Part shown: positions 1-9,080 of the stretch, in pieces
Layout of the letters: each line of letters begins with the position of its first letter
Position numbering within the stretch: the stretch's first letter is position 1
DNA from: Candidatus Sphingomonas phytovorans
GTDB lineage: Bacteria; Pseudomonadota; Alphaproteobacteria; Sphingomonadales; Sphingomonadaceae
Assembly: GCA_029202385.1 (NCBI GenBank)
Contig: CP119314.1
Location: 126,501-190,500 of the forward strand
DNA: 64,000 nucleotides
Direction: 5' to 3'
Translations under genes and position numbers: made by a program
The notes under the pieces: generated by a model
What the model was told of the DNA's origin: nothing
What the model saw: only the letters and a program-made list of their open reading frames with translations
Databases searched by the model: none

Positions 1-2
1 CC

Positions 3-395
3 TGGTACGCGACCGCGTTGTTCATGTCGCAGTCGCTTCATTTCGGCGACTATGGCGGTCTGGCGCTCAAGGTCGCGTGGGCGGTGATGGATGTGATAGC
101 GATCGTTATTTTGGGGAGCGGCATCTACCTCTGGGTCGTGCGCCAGCGCCGGATGCGGGGCTATGGTCCGCCAAAGGACGCCGGCGACAGGCCGCCTGTC
201 CGCCGGGCAAGGCTCTCACGATGGAAACAGTGGAAGCTGCCTCTCTCGCTGGCCCTGCTGACGATTATCGGGCTTGCCGTGTCGTTGATCTGGGCTGGCC
301 TTTGGGTGGCCACGGCGTCGGCAGCGCTGTCCATCGCAATCGGCGTCATGATCGTGGGCGCCGCACAGAAGCGTCGTCCCGAACATCGCAAATGA
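3..395 (+). CDS. PepSY-associated TM protein, C-terminal part
   Basis: The reading frame is open from the first bases of the window, so this is the 3' end of a gene that starts upstream. The visible part reads WYATALFMSQSLHFGDYGG, followed by a hydrophobic helix ending in GSGIYLW. A basic, proline-rich linker and two further membrane helices follow. This matches the C-terminal end of PepSY-associated transmembrane (PiuB-like) proteins, where the HFG-DYGG stretch and the G-x-YLW helix are typical. Members sit in the inner membrane and are often linked to TonB receptors and ferric reduction; that role is family knowledge. The frame ends at TGA 393-395. Downstream is an IS3 relic, so any operon partner on this side has been lost or displaced. 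Confidence 0.7.
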   Translation, partial: WYATALFMSQSLHFGDYGGLALKVAWAVMDVIAIVILGSGIYLWVVRQRRMRGYGPPKDAGDRPPVRRARLSRWKQWKLPLSLALLTIIGLAVSLIWAGLWVATASAALSIAIGVMIVGAAQKRRPEHRK

Positions 396-401
396 TGACG
401 A

Positions 402-665
402 TTACGTTTGTCCGAGAATGCCAGTTCCTGCCGGCCAGCGCGGGCCATGTGCCGCTGACCGGTTTACCAGCGATACCGGCGGCTTGTTGCCGATCGCGTT
501 ATGTGGCCGCACCTCGCTACAGTCTCTGCGCCAAGCCTCGCATTTTCCGACCACATCGTCGGTTGCCCTGCCAGGCCGCGAGAAATCCAGCGTGACGTTC
601 TTTAGATACGCCCGCAGATCGAGGTTTCGGGAGACGAACTCGCTGCGCTGGTCGGCCCGGAGCAA
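402..665 (-). mobile_element. IS3-family transposase orfB relic, internally deleted
   Basis: Read on the minus strand this stretch gives the end of an IS3-family (DDE) transposase. It contains DQRSEFVSRNLDL, VTLDFSRPGRATDD, and then EAWRRDCSEVRPHNAIGNKPP. In intact relatives roughly 25-30 residues, including the NAFIE..FNG segment with the last catalytic Glu, lie between the TDN and EAWRRDYNEVRPH blocks. Here they are missing, so the enzyme is dead. I see no orfA or inverted repeat next to it. The remaining bases up to the receptor start (666-863) hold no gene I recognise, only the leader of the following gene. Confidence 0.8.
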
Positions 666-863
666 GGCCGGATAGCCGACCTCGCAGCTCTACCGTCCAG
701 CGCCTGCGACCCGATACCCGCTCAGCATTGCAACCGAATACTGTTTCGACGGCCGGGATGACCCACGCGCATGACGATTGCCTGACATCGCGCGTCAAAG
801 GGCTGAGGCGCATGACAGAGGGACTTAAGTCCTGGGCGCGCCGCATCTTGGAAGGGGATCATC

Positions 864-3065
864 ATGGCACGCGCATTCAAGCTCAATCTGGTCGGAACAT
901 CGATGCTAATGTCCGCACTCGCCGGGACGAGCCTGTTGGCCGCGACGGCAGAGGCGCAGACAACACCAGCTGGGGCGAATCCCGAGGTGGAGGGCGATAT
1001 CGTCGTCACCGCACGGAAGCGCTCGGAGCGTCTACAGGATACGCCGGTTCCGGTTACCGTGCTCAACTCCTCGACGCTGGTCGCGCGCAATCAGACGCGG
1101 CTGCAGGACTATTTCGCGCAAGTCCCTGGTCTCAGCATCAATCCCGCTGGCGATGGCACCAGCAACATCATGCTTCGCGGCATTTCGACCGGCAACTTCG
1201 GCAATCCGACGGTTGCGGTGACGATCGACGATGTGCCGTTCGGGGCGTCAACGGCGCTTGGCGGCGGACAATTGCTGCAGCCTGACCTCGATCCGGCCAT
1301 CCTGTCCCAGATTGAGGTGCTGCGCGGGCCACAGGGCACGCTTTACGGTGCGGCGAGCCTTGGTGGCCTGATCAAATATGTCACGATCAACCCCTCGACC
1401 AACGAGCTCTCCGGCCGGGTCGAGGCCGATATCAGCGATACTCACAAGGGCGGTATCGGCTATGGCCTTCGCGGTTCGATCAACGTGCCGGTCACGCCTA
1501 CACTTGCCATTTTCGCCAGTGGCTTTTCGCGGCGGAGCGCTGGCTACGTCGACAATGTCATGACCGGCAAGGACGATGTGAATTCGATCGACGTCTACGG
1601 CGGCCGACTCTCTCTCTTGTGGACGCCGGTTTCGGAACTTTCGGTGAAGCTCAGCGCACTCTACCAGCATACGAAAGGCGACGGCTCGGCCTATGTCTTC
1701 ACCGATTATTATCATCGCGCGCTGAACGGCGATCTGACGCAATCGCTCATGCCGGACAGCGGCTCGTACCGGGCGCGGACGTTGCTGCTTACCGCGAACG
1801 TCGATTATGATCTCGGCCCCGCGACCCTGAGTTCGGTCACCGGCTACGGCCGCAACAACTATTTCTCGGGTTCGGATTATCCCGCGATCGCGGCGGGGCG
1901 ATTGTATAACGATTTCGGGCTGCGCAAGGTGACGGAGGAATTGCGCCTCAGCTCGAAGCCCGGCGCCAAGCTCGAGTGGCTGATCGGCGCCTTCTACGAC
2001 GACGAACGTACACCGACCGTCCAGACGATCAATACGATCAACCCGACGACCGCCGCCTTTGTATCGAACCTTGCGGTCTTCGACTTCCCGACGACTTACA
2101 AGGAATATTCCTTCTTCGGTGACGCGACCTATCACTTCACCCGGCAGCTCAGCCTGCAGGTCGGCATGCGCTACAGTCACAACAAACAGACCTATCGTGA
2201 GACCGATACAGGTCCGTTGGGCGATGCATCGCCCGGGGTGCCCACCTACCTCGCTCAGGATTCGAGCGACAATGCGGTCACGCTGCTGGTCGTTCCGCAA
2301 TATAAGATCAGCGACGATCTTATGCTCTACGCCCGCTTCGCGACCGGCTATCGGCCGGGTGGCCCCAACGCGAGCGCGAACGTCTTCAACCTCCCGGGTA
2401 CGTTCGGCGCCGACAAGACGAAGAATTACGAGGCCGGCATCAAGGGCAGCGCTTTCGATCGCCAGCTGACCTTTGACATCTCCGGATATCATATCGACTG
2501 GAACAATATTCAGGTGACGGTGGTCGATCCGGCGACGCAATTCTCCTACTTCTCCAACGGTGGCCAGGCCCGGAGCGATGGTTTCGAAGGCTCGCTCGAA
2601 TTCCGGACGCGGCAGGGGTTCCGCCTGACCGCGAACGCCAGCTACAATATCGCCGAATTCTCGCGCACGCCGCCGCCGAACCTCTACGCCGCGAATGGTG
2701 CCTGGCTGCCCTTTGCCCCGCGCTACAGCGGGAGCGCCTCGGCCGATCAGGACCTCGCGATCAATGATAGCTGGACCGCCAGCTTTGGCGGCACGGTCAC
2801 CTATATTGGCAAGCGCTATGGCATCTTCGCCTCGAACGCGACAGGCGTTCGCGTGGTCCTGCCGCAGTACACGTCGCTGGACCTGCGGGCCGGCATCCAC
2901 GACAAACATTGGACGATCGGCCTGTTTGTGCAGAACGTCACCGACAAGCGGGGCGTCATCTCATCGACCGCGCGGCGTGCTTCGCGCGCGACTTTGTCCG
3001 ATATATTCTATACAAATTTCATCCAGCCGCGAACGATTGGCGTGTCCGTCGCCCGGAAATTCTAA
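864..3065 (+). CDS. TonB-dependent receptor
   Basis: Outer-membrane TonB-dependent receptor of 733 aa, without an STN signalling domain. It has a signal peptide (about residues 1-31, ending AEA) and a TonB-box-like DIVVTARKR near residues 46-54. The plug domain carries the IEVLRGPQGTLYG motif, and a long beta-barrel region closes with a terminal Phe (VARKF). The ATG is preceded by a good Shine-Dalgarno (GGAAGGGG, 850-857). It is followed at 9 bp by a secreted protein and then an S10 carboxypeptidase, so the cargo may be a peptide or peptide-like compound; that is inference. The plug is very similar to the frameshifted receptor at 10.7-13.2 kb, with shared phrases such as STAL-GGQL and PDLDP, which points to a duplication. 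Confidence 0.93.
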   Translation: MARAFKLNLVGTSMLMSALAGTSLLAATAEAQTTPAGANPEVEGDIVVTARKRSERLQDTPVPVTVLNSSTLVARNQTRLQDYFAQVPGLSINPAGDGTSNIMLRGISTGNFGNPTVAVTIDDVPFGASTALGGGQLLQPDLDPAILSQIEVLRGPQGTLYGAASLGGLIKYVTINPSTNELSGRVEADISDTHKGGIGYGLRGSINVPVTPTLAIFASGFSRRSAGYVDNVMTGKDDVNSIDVYGGRLSLLWTPVSELSVKLSALYQHTKGDGSAYVFTDYYHRALNGDLTQSLMPDSGSYRARTLLLTANVDYDLGPATLSSVTGYGRNNYFSGSDYPAIAAGRLYNDFGLRKVTEELRLSSKPGAKLEWLIGAFYDDERTPTVQTINTINPTTAAFVSNLAVFDFPTTYKEYSFFGDATYHFTRQLSLQVGMRYSHNKQTYRETDTGPLGDASPGVPTYLAQDSSDNAVTLLVVPQYKISDDLMLYARFATGYRPGGPNASANVFNLPGTFGADKTKNYEAGIKGSAFDRQLTFDISGYHIDWNNIQVTVVDPATQFSYFSNGGQARSDGFEGSLEFRTRQGFRLTANASYNIAEFSRTPPPNLYAANGAWLPFAPRYSGSASADQDLAINDSWTASFGGTVTYIGKRYGIFASNATGVRVVLPQYTSLDLRAGIHDKHWTIGLFVQNVTDKRGVISSTARRASRATLSDIFYTNFIQPRTIGVSVARKF

Positions 3066-3074
3066 GCCGGCATC

Positions 3075-3881
3075 ATGCCTGTCAGGAAAATCCATTCGCT
3101 CGGCGTCATCGGCTTGGCATTGTGCGTGGAGGGTGCTGTCGCGGCGGCGCCCTTCGACGCCTTCAACGGTCGGTGGCGAACCGATCTTTCCTCGCTGAAA
3201 TTTTCCACCGTCCCCGAAACGGTGTCCCTGAAGGATGGTATCTACGATTGCCGGTCATGCGATCCACCTTATTCGCTGAAGGCCGACGGCGATTTCCACA
3301 CCGTCGCTGGATATCCTTCGCTCGACGAACGGCGTGTTAAGATCATCGACAGCCGAACCGTCCGGATTTTCGATCGCAAGGCCGGTCGCATCACGCATCG
3401 CGTGGAAATCAAGGTATCGCGCGACGGCCGGCGCCGGACGGTCTCGTGGGCGGATTTTTACGGACCCGGCACGGTGGAGATTTCCGGAAGAACCCTGCAG
3501 ATCCGGGTGGCCGCCGGCGCTCGTGGTGCGCATGGTGCGTCGGGATCGTGGCGGTCCGTCGCGCTTCTCCGCGCAACAGGGGCGGCGCGAACCGAGACGC
3601 TGGATGTCAGGGCCGGCATCCTCGCCATGAGCCGCGCGACAGGCGAATCCTATCGCGCGCGGATCGACGGAGATCCAACCCCCTATATCGGCGATCCCGC
3701 GATCGACGAGGTTCGTCTGAAAAGTGCGGGGCCGCGCGCGATTATAGAACAGCATATCTATCGGGGCGTCGTGACATCCACCCTGACGATGCGCCTTTCG
3801 GCCGACGGAAAGGCGCTTCTGATGCGGGCGGAAAACCCCAAGACCGGCCGGAACAGTTCCGCCCGTGCCACGAAACTCTGA
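3075..3881 (+). CDS. Secreted protein of unknown function
   Basis: Protein of 268 aa with a signal peptide (about residues 1-25, ending VAAAP), so it is probably periplasmic. After cleavage it reads FNGRWRTDLSS and then a conserved-looking CRSC block (IYDCRSCDPPY). The rest is probably beta-rich, with two similar halves (SLKADG..., then YRARIDGDPTPYIGDP). Proteins of this kind occur in sphingomonads, often next to receptor genes, but I know of no assigned function. It starts 9 bp after the receptor stop and is probably co-transcribed with it. The two cysteines could form a disulphide or bind metal; this is a guess. I cannot name the family. Confidence 0.75.
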   Translation: MPVRKIHSLGVIGLALCVEGAVAAAPFDAFNGRWRTDLSSLKFSTVPETVSLKDGIYDCRSCDPPYSLKADGDFHTVAGYPSLDERRVKIIDSRTVRIFDRKAGRITHRVEIKVSRDGRRRTVSWADFYGPGTVEISGRTLQIRVAAGARGAHGASGSWRSVALLRATGAARTETLDVRAGILAMSRATGESYRARIDGDPTPYIGDPAIDEVRLKSAGPRAIIEQHIYRGVVTSTLTMRLSADGKALLMRAENPKTGRNSSARATKL

Positions 3882-3935
3882 TCGTCGCGATCGCCGAACT
3901 GGCCGTGGCGCATTCCAGCATGGAGCCTAAGCAGC

Positions 3936-5498
3936 ATGAAACCGATCCTGACGAGCCTGGGCATCACGATCGCCGCCGTCCTCGCCGTCGCCCCTTTGCA
4001 CGCCGCGCCGGTCGAGAGCTGTGGGATCGCTACAGCGGCCGGTGCCGGCAGCGTCATCCAACCTGATCCGAGGACCACGGACACCCGGCATCAATTCGCG
4101 GCGGGTGGCAAACGCTTCGACTATGCCGCCAAGGCCGGCACGATGCTGATCCACGACGATGACGGGCACCCCGTCGCAGAGATCGGCTACACGGCCTATT
4201 CGCGGTCGACCGCGAAAGGCGCCGCGCCGCGTCCGGTGATCTTCGCCTTCAACGGCGGCCCGGGCTCCTCCTCCGCCTGGCTGCATGTCGGTCTGCTCGG
4301 CCCCAAGCGCCTCATCGCCAACGACGCCGCGCCGACCTCGCCTTCGGAGATGAAGGTGGTCGACAATGTGTTCGGCATGATCGACAAAGCCGACGTCGTT
4401 TTGATCGATCCGGTTGGCACGGGCATCGCTCGCGCGGTTTGCGGCAAGAAAGATCAGGATTTCTGGAATACCGATGCCGACGCCGATTCGGTCAGCCGCT
4501 TCATCATGCAATATCTCGGCGAGAACGGCCTTTGGGCAGCTCCAAAATATATTCTGGGTGAAAGCTACGGCACCATCCGTGCCGCGGTCGTTCTCAACTA
4601 TCTGCGCACCCGTCGGGTAAGCTTCGACGGCGCGATCCTGCTCGGCATCGCCACCGATATCGAGACGATCTATACCGAACTCCCTGGCAACGATCGCCCC
4701 TATCCGTTGTTCGTTGCCGGCTTCGCCGCAACGGCATGGTATCATAAGCTGGTGCCGGAATCGTCTGGACCGCTCGAACCGTTCCTCGCGGAAGCGCGAC
4801 GCTTCGCGCTGGGCCCTTATGCCAGTGCCTTGCTCCAGGGCAATGCCTTGCCCGACGCCGAGCGCGACGCCATCGCGGAGCAGGTCCATCGCTTCACCGG
4901 CCTTTCCACCGACTATGTGAAAGCCGCCAATCTGCGCGTTTCGGAATTCGCTTACGGCCAGGAGATTCTGCGCGACCAACGAAAGGTCGTCAGCCGGCTG
5001 GATTCGCGCTTTGTCGGCGATGCCCAGGATCCGCTGCAGAAATCGGCCGATTACGACCCACTGCTGGCCTATCTGGGGTCGGCCCTGAACGCGGCGTTCA
5101 ACGACTATTACCGGCGCGGGCTAAACGTCTCCACTGACCGCGTTTATCAAATGCTGAATAGCGATGCTGGCAATCGTTTCACCATGGACCATAAGCCGAT
5201 CGGCGCCCCCGGCGATCGGCAGCCGATCGCCAATGCCGGCGTCGATCTCGCGACGGTAATGACCCAGGACCCGAACCTGCGCATATTGGTGCTCGCCGGC
5301 TATTTCGATCTCGGTTCGCCGTTCACCGCTGCCGAATATATGGTCAACCATCTCGCGATCGCGAAACCGATACAGGCGCGGGTCTCGATTAAATATTACC
5401 GGTCCGGCCACATGATCTATGTCCACGAGCCGTCGCTGCGGCAGCTCAAGAGCGATCTCGACCAATTTGTCGATGCCGGCCATCGCACCGCTCGCTGA
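3936..5498 (+). CDS. S10 family serine carboxypeptidase, periplasmic
   Basis: Serine carboxypeptidase (MEROPS S10, alpha/beta-hydrolase fold) of 520 aa with a signal peptide ending LHAAP near residue 25. Family hallmarks are visible: FNGGPGSSS (residues 105-113, oxyanion/substrate region), GESYG with nucleophile Ser210, and GHM with the catalytic His492. The Asp of the triad lies in the VLAGYFDLGSP segment. The enzyme would remove C-terminal residues from peptides, or act as an acyl hydrolase, in the periplasm. It is the third gene of the receptor / secreted protein / peptidase set and ends at a palindromic element before a convergent gene. A paralogue lies at 9.1-10.7 kb next to the other receptor. 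Confidence 0.92.
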   Translation: MKPILTSLGITIAAVLAVAPLHAAPVESCGIATAAGAGSVIQPDPRTTDTRHQFAAGGKRFDYAAKAGTMLIHDDDGHPVAEIGYTAYSRSTAKGAAPRPVIFAFNGGPGSSSAWLHVGLLGPKRLIANDAAPTSPSEMKVVDNVFGMIDKADVVLIDPVGTGIARAVCGKKDQDFWNTDADADSVSRFIMQYLGENGLWAAPKYILGESYGTIRAAVVLNYLRTRRVSFDGAILLGIATDIETIYTELPGNDRPYPLFVAGFAATAWYHKLVPESSGPLEPFLAEARRFALGPYASALLQGNALPDAERDAIAEQVHRFTGLSTDYVKAANLRVSEFAYGQEILRDQRKVVSRLDSRFVGDAQDPLQKSADYDPLLAYLGSALNAAFNDYYRRGLNVSTDRVYQMLNSDAGNRFTMDHKPIGAPGDRQPIANAGVDLATVMTQDPNLRILVLAGYFDLGSPFTAAEYMVNHLAIAKPIQARVSIKYYRSGHMIYVHEPSLRQLKSDLDQFVDAGHRTAR

Positions 5499-5505
5499 AC
5501 CGGGG

Positions 5506-5616
5506 CCTCTAGAGCAAGCAGCCCGAAATCGGAATCGGCCTGCTTGCTCTAAGCTTTTGTTATCGCATCGTGAAAAGCTGAAAACTGGTACCCACTTTTC
5601 AGCACGATGCTCTAGG
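5506..5616. repeat. Composite palindromic intergenic element
   Basis: Two hairpins lie between convergent genes. The first pairs AGAGCAAGCAG (5511-5521) with CTGCTTGCTCT (5540-5550). The second pairs GCATCGTG (5565-5572) with CACGATGC (5603-5610), with an inner CTGAAAA / TTTTCAG pair. The ends (CCTCTAGAGCA and TGCTCTAGG) are themselves complementary, so the whole block is one nested palindrome. The GTACCCACTTTTCAG core resembles mosaic repeats seen between genes in several alphaproteobacteria. It may also end transcription for both genes. It overlaps the last codons of the minus-strand gene. Confidence 0.7.
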
Positions 5617-6682
5617 CTTCCAGAAACGCCTCGATCCAGTTCGCCGCGTCCTCGACGCTGTGGGTCGCATGGCCGTCACCGATCACGACCTCGGCCATTG
5701 CGTGGCCGGCGAGCGGTGCCTCACGGACCACGTTGAACAGCCAGATGCCCCTGTGTCGGGCGAAGTCTCGCATCTGCGCCATGAGCGTGCCGGGGTCGCC
5801 TGGCAGCAAGAGCTGGAAGGCATTGACGTCGGGTGTCGCGGGATTGACGATGGGGTGCCCGGCGAGCCGGGCCGCAAGTGCGCGCGCGCGGTCGATATAG
5901 CGCGGCATCGCGGGCAGGTGCGTGTCGAGGCCCGACAGTGCCGCCAGCGCTTGGGGGAAGGCGGTGAACTGGTTGCCGCCGAACCGGCTTTTCCAGGGAC
6001 CAAGCGCATTGACGAATTCCGCGGTGCCGGCGACGATCGCGCCGCCCAGGCCGCCAAGCCCCTTGTAGAAAGAGACATATACGCTGTCCGCGAGCGCGGC
6101 GAGATCGGCGACCGGGATGCCGTAGCCAGCGGCCGCCTCCCACAATCTCGCGCCATCGAAATGGAGCGTGGTGCCGCGGGCACGGCACACATCGGAGATC
6201 GCCCGCAGATGACTGAGTTCCGGCAAACGGTAGCCCGCGCGACGCAGTGGAAGTTCAACGACGACAGCGGCGAGCGGTTCGTTCACCGCGTCCAGATCGT
6301 CCGGTCCGAACGGTGCGACATGGCCGATGCGGACAATCGCAAGCTTGGCGCCCCGCTCCAGCGCACCGCATTCGTCGGTATCGATATGGCTCAATGGATG
6401 CAGCGCAATCGCTGACGTGGCCGCGCGCTCGGCATGCTGCTTCAATGTGGCGAGCTGCGCGGTGACGCCGTTGACAAAGAATAGCGCACGCTCCTTGCCC
6501 AGCAGATCAGCAACCCGATTTTCGAGTACCGCGATCGCACCGCCCGATCCGTAGAAGTCCTGCGCCGTCGCGGCATCGGACCGGGTCGCCAGACTCGTCA
6601 GCAACACCGGCGGCGACAGCGGCCGGTGCCCCGAGACAAGATGGATGCAACCGAGCTTGAGCTGGAGGTCGTCAGCACTCAT
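5612..6682 (-). CDS. Threonine aldolase / beta-eliminating lyase family protein
   Basis: PLP-dependent fold-type I enzyme of 356 aa, the usual size of low-specificity threonine aldolases. HIDTDECGA (residues 99-107), HFDGARLWE (174-182; Asp176 to the PLP nitrogen, Arg179) and SFYKGLGG (204-211; Lys207 as Schiff-base lysine) match the family. It would cleave beta-hydroxy-amino acids to glycine plus an aldehyde, or eliminate a beta substituent. Substrate cannot be read from sequence. It is last in the minus-strand block, starting 8 bp after the FAD oxidoreductase, and RidA plus an aldehyde dehydrogenase in the same block fit an enzyme that releases imines or aldehydes. No signal peptide; cytoplasmic. 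Confidence 0.85.
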   Translation of the reverse strand: MSADDLQLKLGCIHLVSGHRPLSPPVLLTSLATRSDAATAQDFYGSGGAIAVLENRVADLLGKERALFFVNGVTAQLATLKQHAERAATSAIALHPLSHIDTDECGALERGAKLAIVRIGHVAPFGPDDLDAVNEPLAAVVVELPLRRAGYRLPELSHLRAISDVCRARGTTLHFDGARLWEAAAGYGIPVADLAALADSVYVSFYKGLGGLGGAIVAGTAEFVNALGPWKSRFGGNQFTAFPQALAALSGLDTHLPAMPRYIDRARALAARLAGHPIVNPATPDVNAFQLLLPGDPGTLMAQMRDFARHRGIWLFNVVREAPLAGHAMAEVVIGDGHATHSVEDAANWIEAFLEA

Positions 6683-6690
6683 GGTGTTGC

Positions 6691-8598
6691 TCAGCTGCTG
6701 GCGATACGGAGAGCTTCGAGCCCGCCGCGGCGCCCCTGAAGCATCGCATTAGCCATACTCTGCCGTCCTTCAAGTTCCGAATGTGCGAACACTATCCGTC
6801 CGTGCGGCTTCTGGAGTTGATCGATCGGCGCTTGACCGCCGTCCCGGCCGCTGAAGAAGCCTGGGCGTGGTGATGAATAGGCATGGCCCCAACGATTGAC
6901 AACGATACCGGCGATATCGCGGCGAGCATCGAAACCGGTCGGCCCAAAGATCTCGGTCATCTCCTGGCGAATCTGCTGCTCGATATCCGCATAGGACCAG
7001 CCCAGAATCTTCGCCCGGGCGATCGCGCCCTGCACATCTGGATCCTGCCCGCGGGCCAGGACAGGAATGTAGAAGGTCAGCATCAGCGGACTATCGGGGG
7101 TGAGCGTGCGGGCATCGCTGCCGAGCGCGAAGTTGCGCCGCGCGGTGACGTGCCAGAACAGGCCGGAGAAACTGCGCACGGCGGGCAGACCGAGCTTGGC
7201 GAGCCAGCGCCAGTTGCGCACCGCGACGTTGACCACCATTACCGGCCCGTAGCGCAGGTCCCCAAAAGCCTGGGTGAATTCGGGCGTGAGATCACGAACG
7301 ATCCGCCGTGTGACCCAGCCTCCGGTCGCCGTAAGCACCGATTTTGCGCGAACCTTCTGGAGCTGACCGTCCTTGATATAGGTAACGATCACCGATCCGG
7401 CCGTTGCGGGAGTACCATCATGTTCGATGCGTACCGCCGTGCTGCCGCAGCGAATCCGCACCATGTTTCCCGGCTGGTCGAGAATGGCGGGATCGATGGG
7501 TCCCGTGACCAGCAAGCGATCGAGCGTCGGTTTGCCGAACGCCTGCGGCACGATCTTGTGCAGCATCGCGCGATAGATAGCGGCGTTGCCGCCAGGAAAG
7601 GACATCGCATTGACCCCGGGATGAGCGGCCGCTCCTGCCGGCTTGGTCCCGGAAAGCCCGACCAGTGAGGCGGCGCGCGCCGAAATCACCTCGCTGCTCA
7701 CGCCGAACAGGCCGACCGCCAGGTACGGATCGACATAGTCTATTACCCGATCGCCATAACCGAGTTTGCGGAGGAGTTCGGCGTAGGTGAGGCTGTCGAG
7801 CCAGCGATCGGGGGTGGCCTGGTGCGATACGAGGTCGCGGCGATTGTGGAAGAAATCAGCCAGGTCACGCTGTTCGTTCGCTGGCCAGGGGGTATTGCTG
7901 AAATCGACGCGTGCTGGCGTCGAAGCGAAGTGACCACCACCGAAGTAGAAATTCTGCGGCGCCGAGGACATCGGAAACATCGCGTCGAAATGCTCGTTGG
8001 GCAGCTCAAGCATTTCGGCCCCGCCAGCCAGCGGCTGCAGGTCATAGTGCGTCGGAATGCCCAGCTCCCGCACGTAATCGGCGTAGAGTTCGTATCTTGT
8101 GCCGGCGAGTTCGGGAACGATCTGGGCGGCGCCGTTCGATCCCTGCGGGCCGACGACGCGAATGCCGTCGACGTCGATCTCGTTCTGCTTGGCCTCCCCG
8201 CCAGGGAGCGGATGATTCTCGATCAGCAGCAAACGCTGCCCCGGCGTGGCATGTTTGACGAATTCGTAAGCGGCCGTCAGCCCGGTGAAGCCACCTCCAA
8301 CGACGACGACATCGACGGTTTCCGATGTGGCGATGGGAGATGCGTCATCGAATTTGCCGTCGCGGATCAGGTGCGCGGCATCGCGCACGGATTCAGTATT
8401 GCCGTTGGACCAGCGATATTCGCCAACCCCGCCAAAGCCGGTCCAGGAGGAGCCCGATGGGTCGTTTACGCCCTGCGTTGCACAGCCGGCCGTCCCACCG
8501 ATCAGCGCCGCCGCACCAGCCGCCCTCAACGTTCCGTTGACGAAATCGCGTCGCGAGATCGGGCACCCCATCCCTAGTAGTTCATCGCGCCGATCCAT
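6691..8598 (-). CDS. Tat-exported FAD-dependent oxidoreductase, spermidine dehydrogenase-like
   Basis: Protein of 635 aa with a twin-arginine signal (SRRDFVNG at 15-22, then a hydrophobic stretch), so it should be folded with FAD and exported. TAGC (Cys39) could also make it a Tat lipoprotein, but the box is weak. The dinucleotide fold is VVVVGGGFTGLTAAYE (about 97-112) with a downstream acidic residue (LLLIEN, Glu127). A conserved C-terminal FAD segment (RIVFAHSELEG) lies near the end. The layout resembles NAD(P)-binding spermidine dehydrogenase-like amine oxidases. It would oxidise an amine or amino compound, but the substrate is unknown. It lies 48 bp downstream of ridA, which could deal with imine products if these reach the cytoplasm. 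Confidence 0.8.
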   Translation of the reverse strand: MDRRDELLGMGCPISRRDFVNGTLRAAGAAALIGGTAGCATQGVNDPSGSSWTGFGGVGEYRWSNGNTESVRDAAHLIRDGKFDDASPIATSETVDVVVVGGGFTGLTAAYEFVKHATPGQRLLLIENHPLPGGEAKQNEIDVDGIRVVGPQGSNGAAQIVPELAGTRYELYADYVRELGIPTHYDLQPLAGGAEMLELPNEHFDAMFPMSSAPQNFYFGGGHFASTPARVDFSNTPWPANEQRDLADFFHNRRDLVSHQATPDRWLDSLTYAELLRKLGYGDRVIDYVDPYLAVGLFGVSSEVISARAASLVGLSGTKPAGAAAHPGVNAMSFPGGNAAIYRAMLHKIVPQAFGKPTLDRLLVTGPIDPAILDQPGNMVRIRCGSTAVRIEHDGTPATAGSVIVTYIKDGQLQKVRAKSVLTATGGWVTRRIVRDLTPEFTQAFGDLRYGPVMVVNVAVRNWRWLAKLGLPAVRSFSGLFWHVTARRNFALGSDARTLTPDSPLMLTFYIPVLARGQDPDVQGAIARAKILGWSYADIEQQIRQEMTEIFGPTGFDARRDIAGIVVNRWGHAYSSPRPGFFSGRDGGQAPIDQLQKPHGRIVFAHSELEGRQSMANAMLQGRRGGLEALRIASS

Positions 8599-8646
8599 CA
8601 GCCATCCTTCCTGTCTGTCTCAATGACGCACGCGAAGCCCGGATCG

Positions 8647-9060
8647 TCAGCGCCGTCGCAGGATCATCTCGATCTCCACCCGCGCGCCAAGCGGCAGATC
8701 GGCAACGACGATCGTCGTTCGCGCGGGAAAGGGGTGAGGGAAATGTTCGGCGTAGATCGGGTTGAGCCGCGCGAAATCGGCAGCGTCGGTCAGATAGACT
8801 GTACATTTGATGGCATCGGCGAAGCTGAGTCCCGCGGCGGCCAGCAATCCTTCGAAGTTACTGAAGATCTGCCGCAACTCCGCCTCGAAACCGCCCCGCA
8901 CCAGCGTACCGGCCGCCGCGCAGAGGCCGATCTGGCCAGAGGTGATGAGCAGATCACCCGCGGTCATGGCCAGCGAATAGGGGCCGACACTGACGCAGCC
9001 CGGGGCCGTGACGATGGCATTGTGGCAGTCATTGTGTCGGGACAAATCGGAAGTGGTCAT
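8647..9060 (-). CDS. RidA family protein (enamine/imine deaminase)
   Basis: Small 137-aa YjgF/RidA protein. The hallmark C-terminal region PARTTIVVADLPLGARVEIE is present; Arg114 is the residue that hydrolyses enamine/imine intermediates in active RidA. The SGQIG motif (residues 41-45) is also typical. Known members protect PLP enzymes from 2-aminoacrylate released by beta-elimination. Its place between the carboxypeptidase and the FAD oxidoreductase, in the same run as a beta-eliminating PLP enzyme, suggests a dedicated copy for this pathway rather than the housekeeping one. Gaps on both sides are short (20 and 48 bp). Confidence 0.92.
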   Translation of the reverse strand: MTTSDLSRHNDCHNAIVTAPGCVSVGPYSLAMTAGDLLITSGQIGLCAAAGTLVRGGFEAELRQIFSNFEGLLAAAGLSFADAIKCTVYLTDAADFARLNPIYAEHFPHPFPARTTIVVADLPLGARVEIEMILRRR

Positions 9061-9080
9061 GATGAGCCTTTGCCAGGCGA

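Noticed and set aside
1248..2909. 553-aa minus-strand open frame inside the first receptor
   Set aside because: Rich in Arg/Gly/Asp/Val with no motif, fully opposite a clear receptor gene; a typical high-GC shadow frame.
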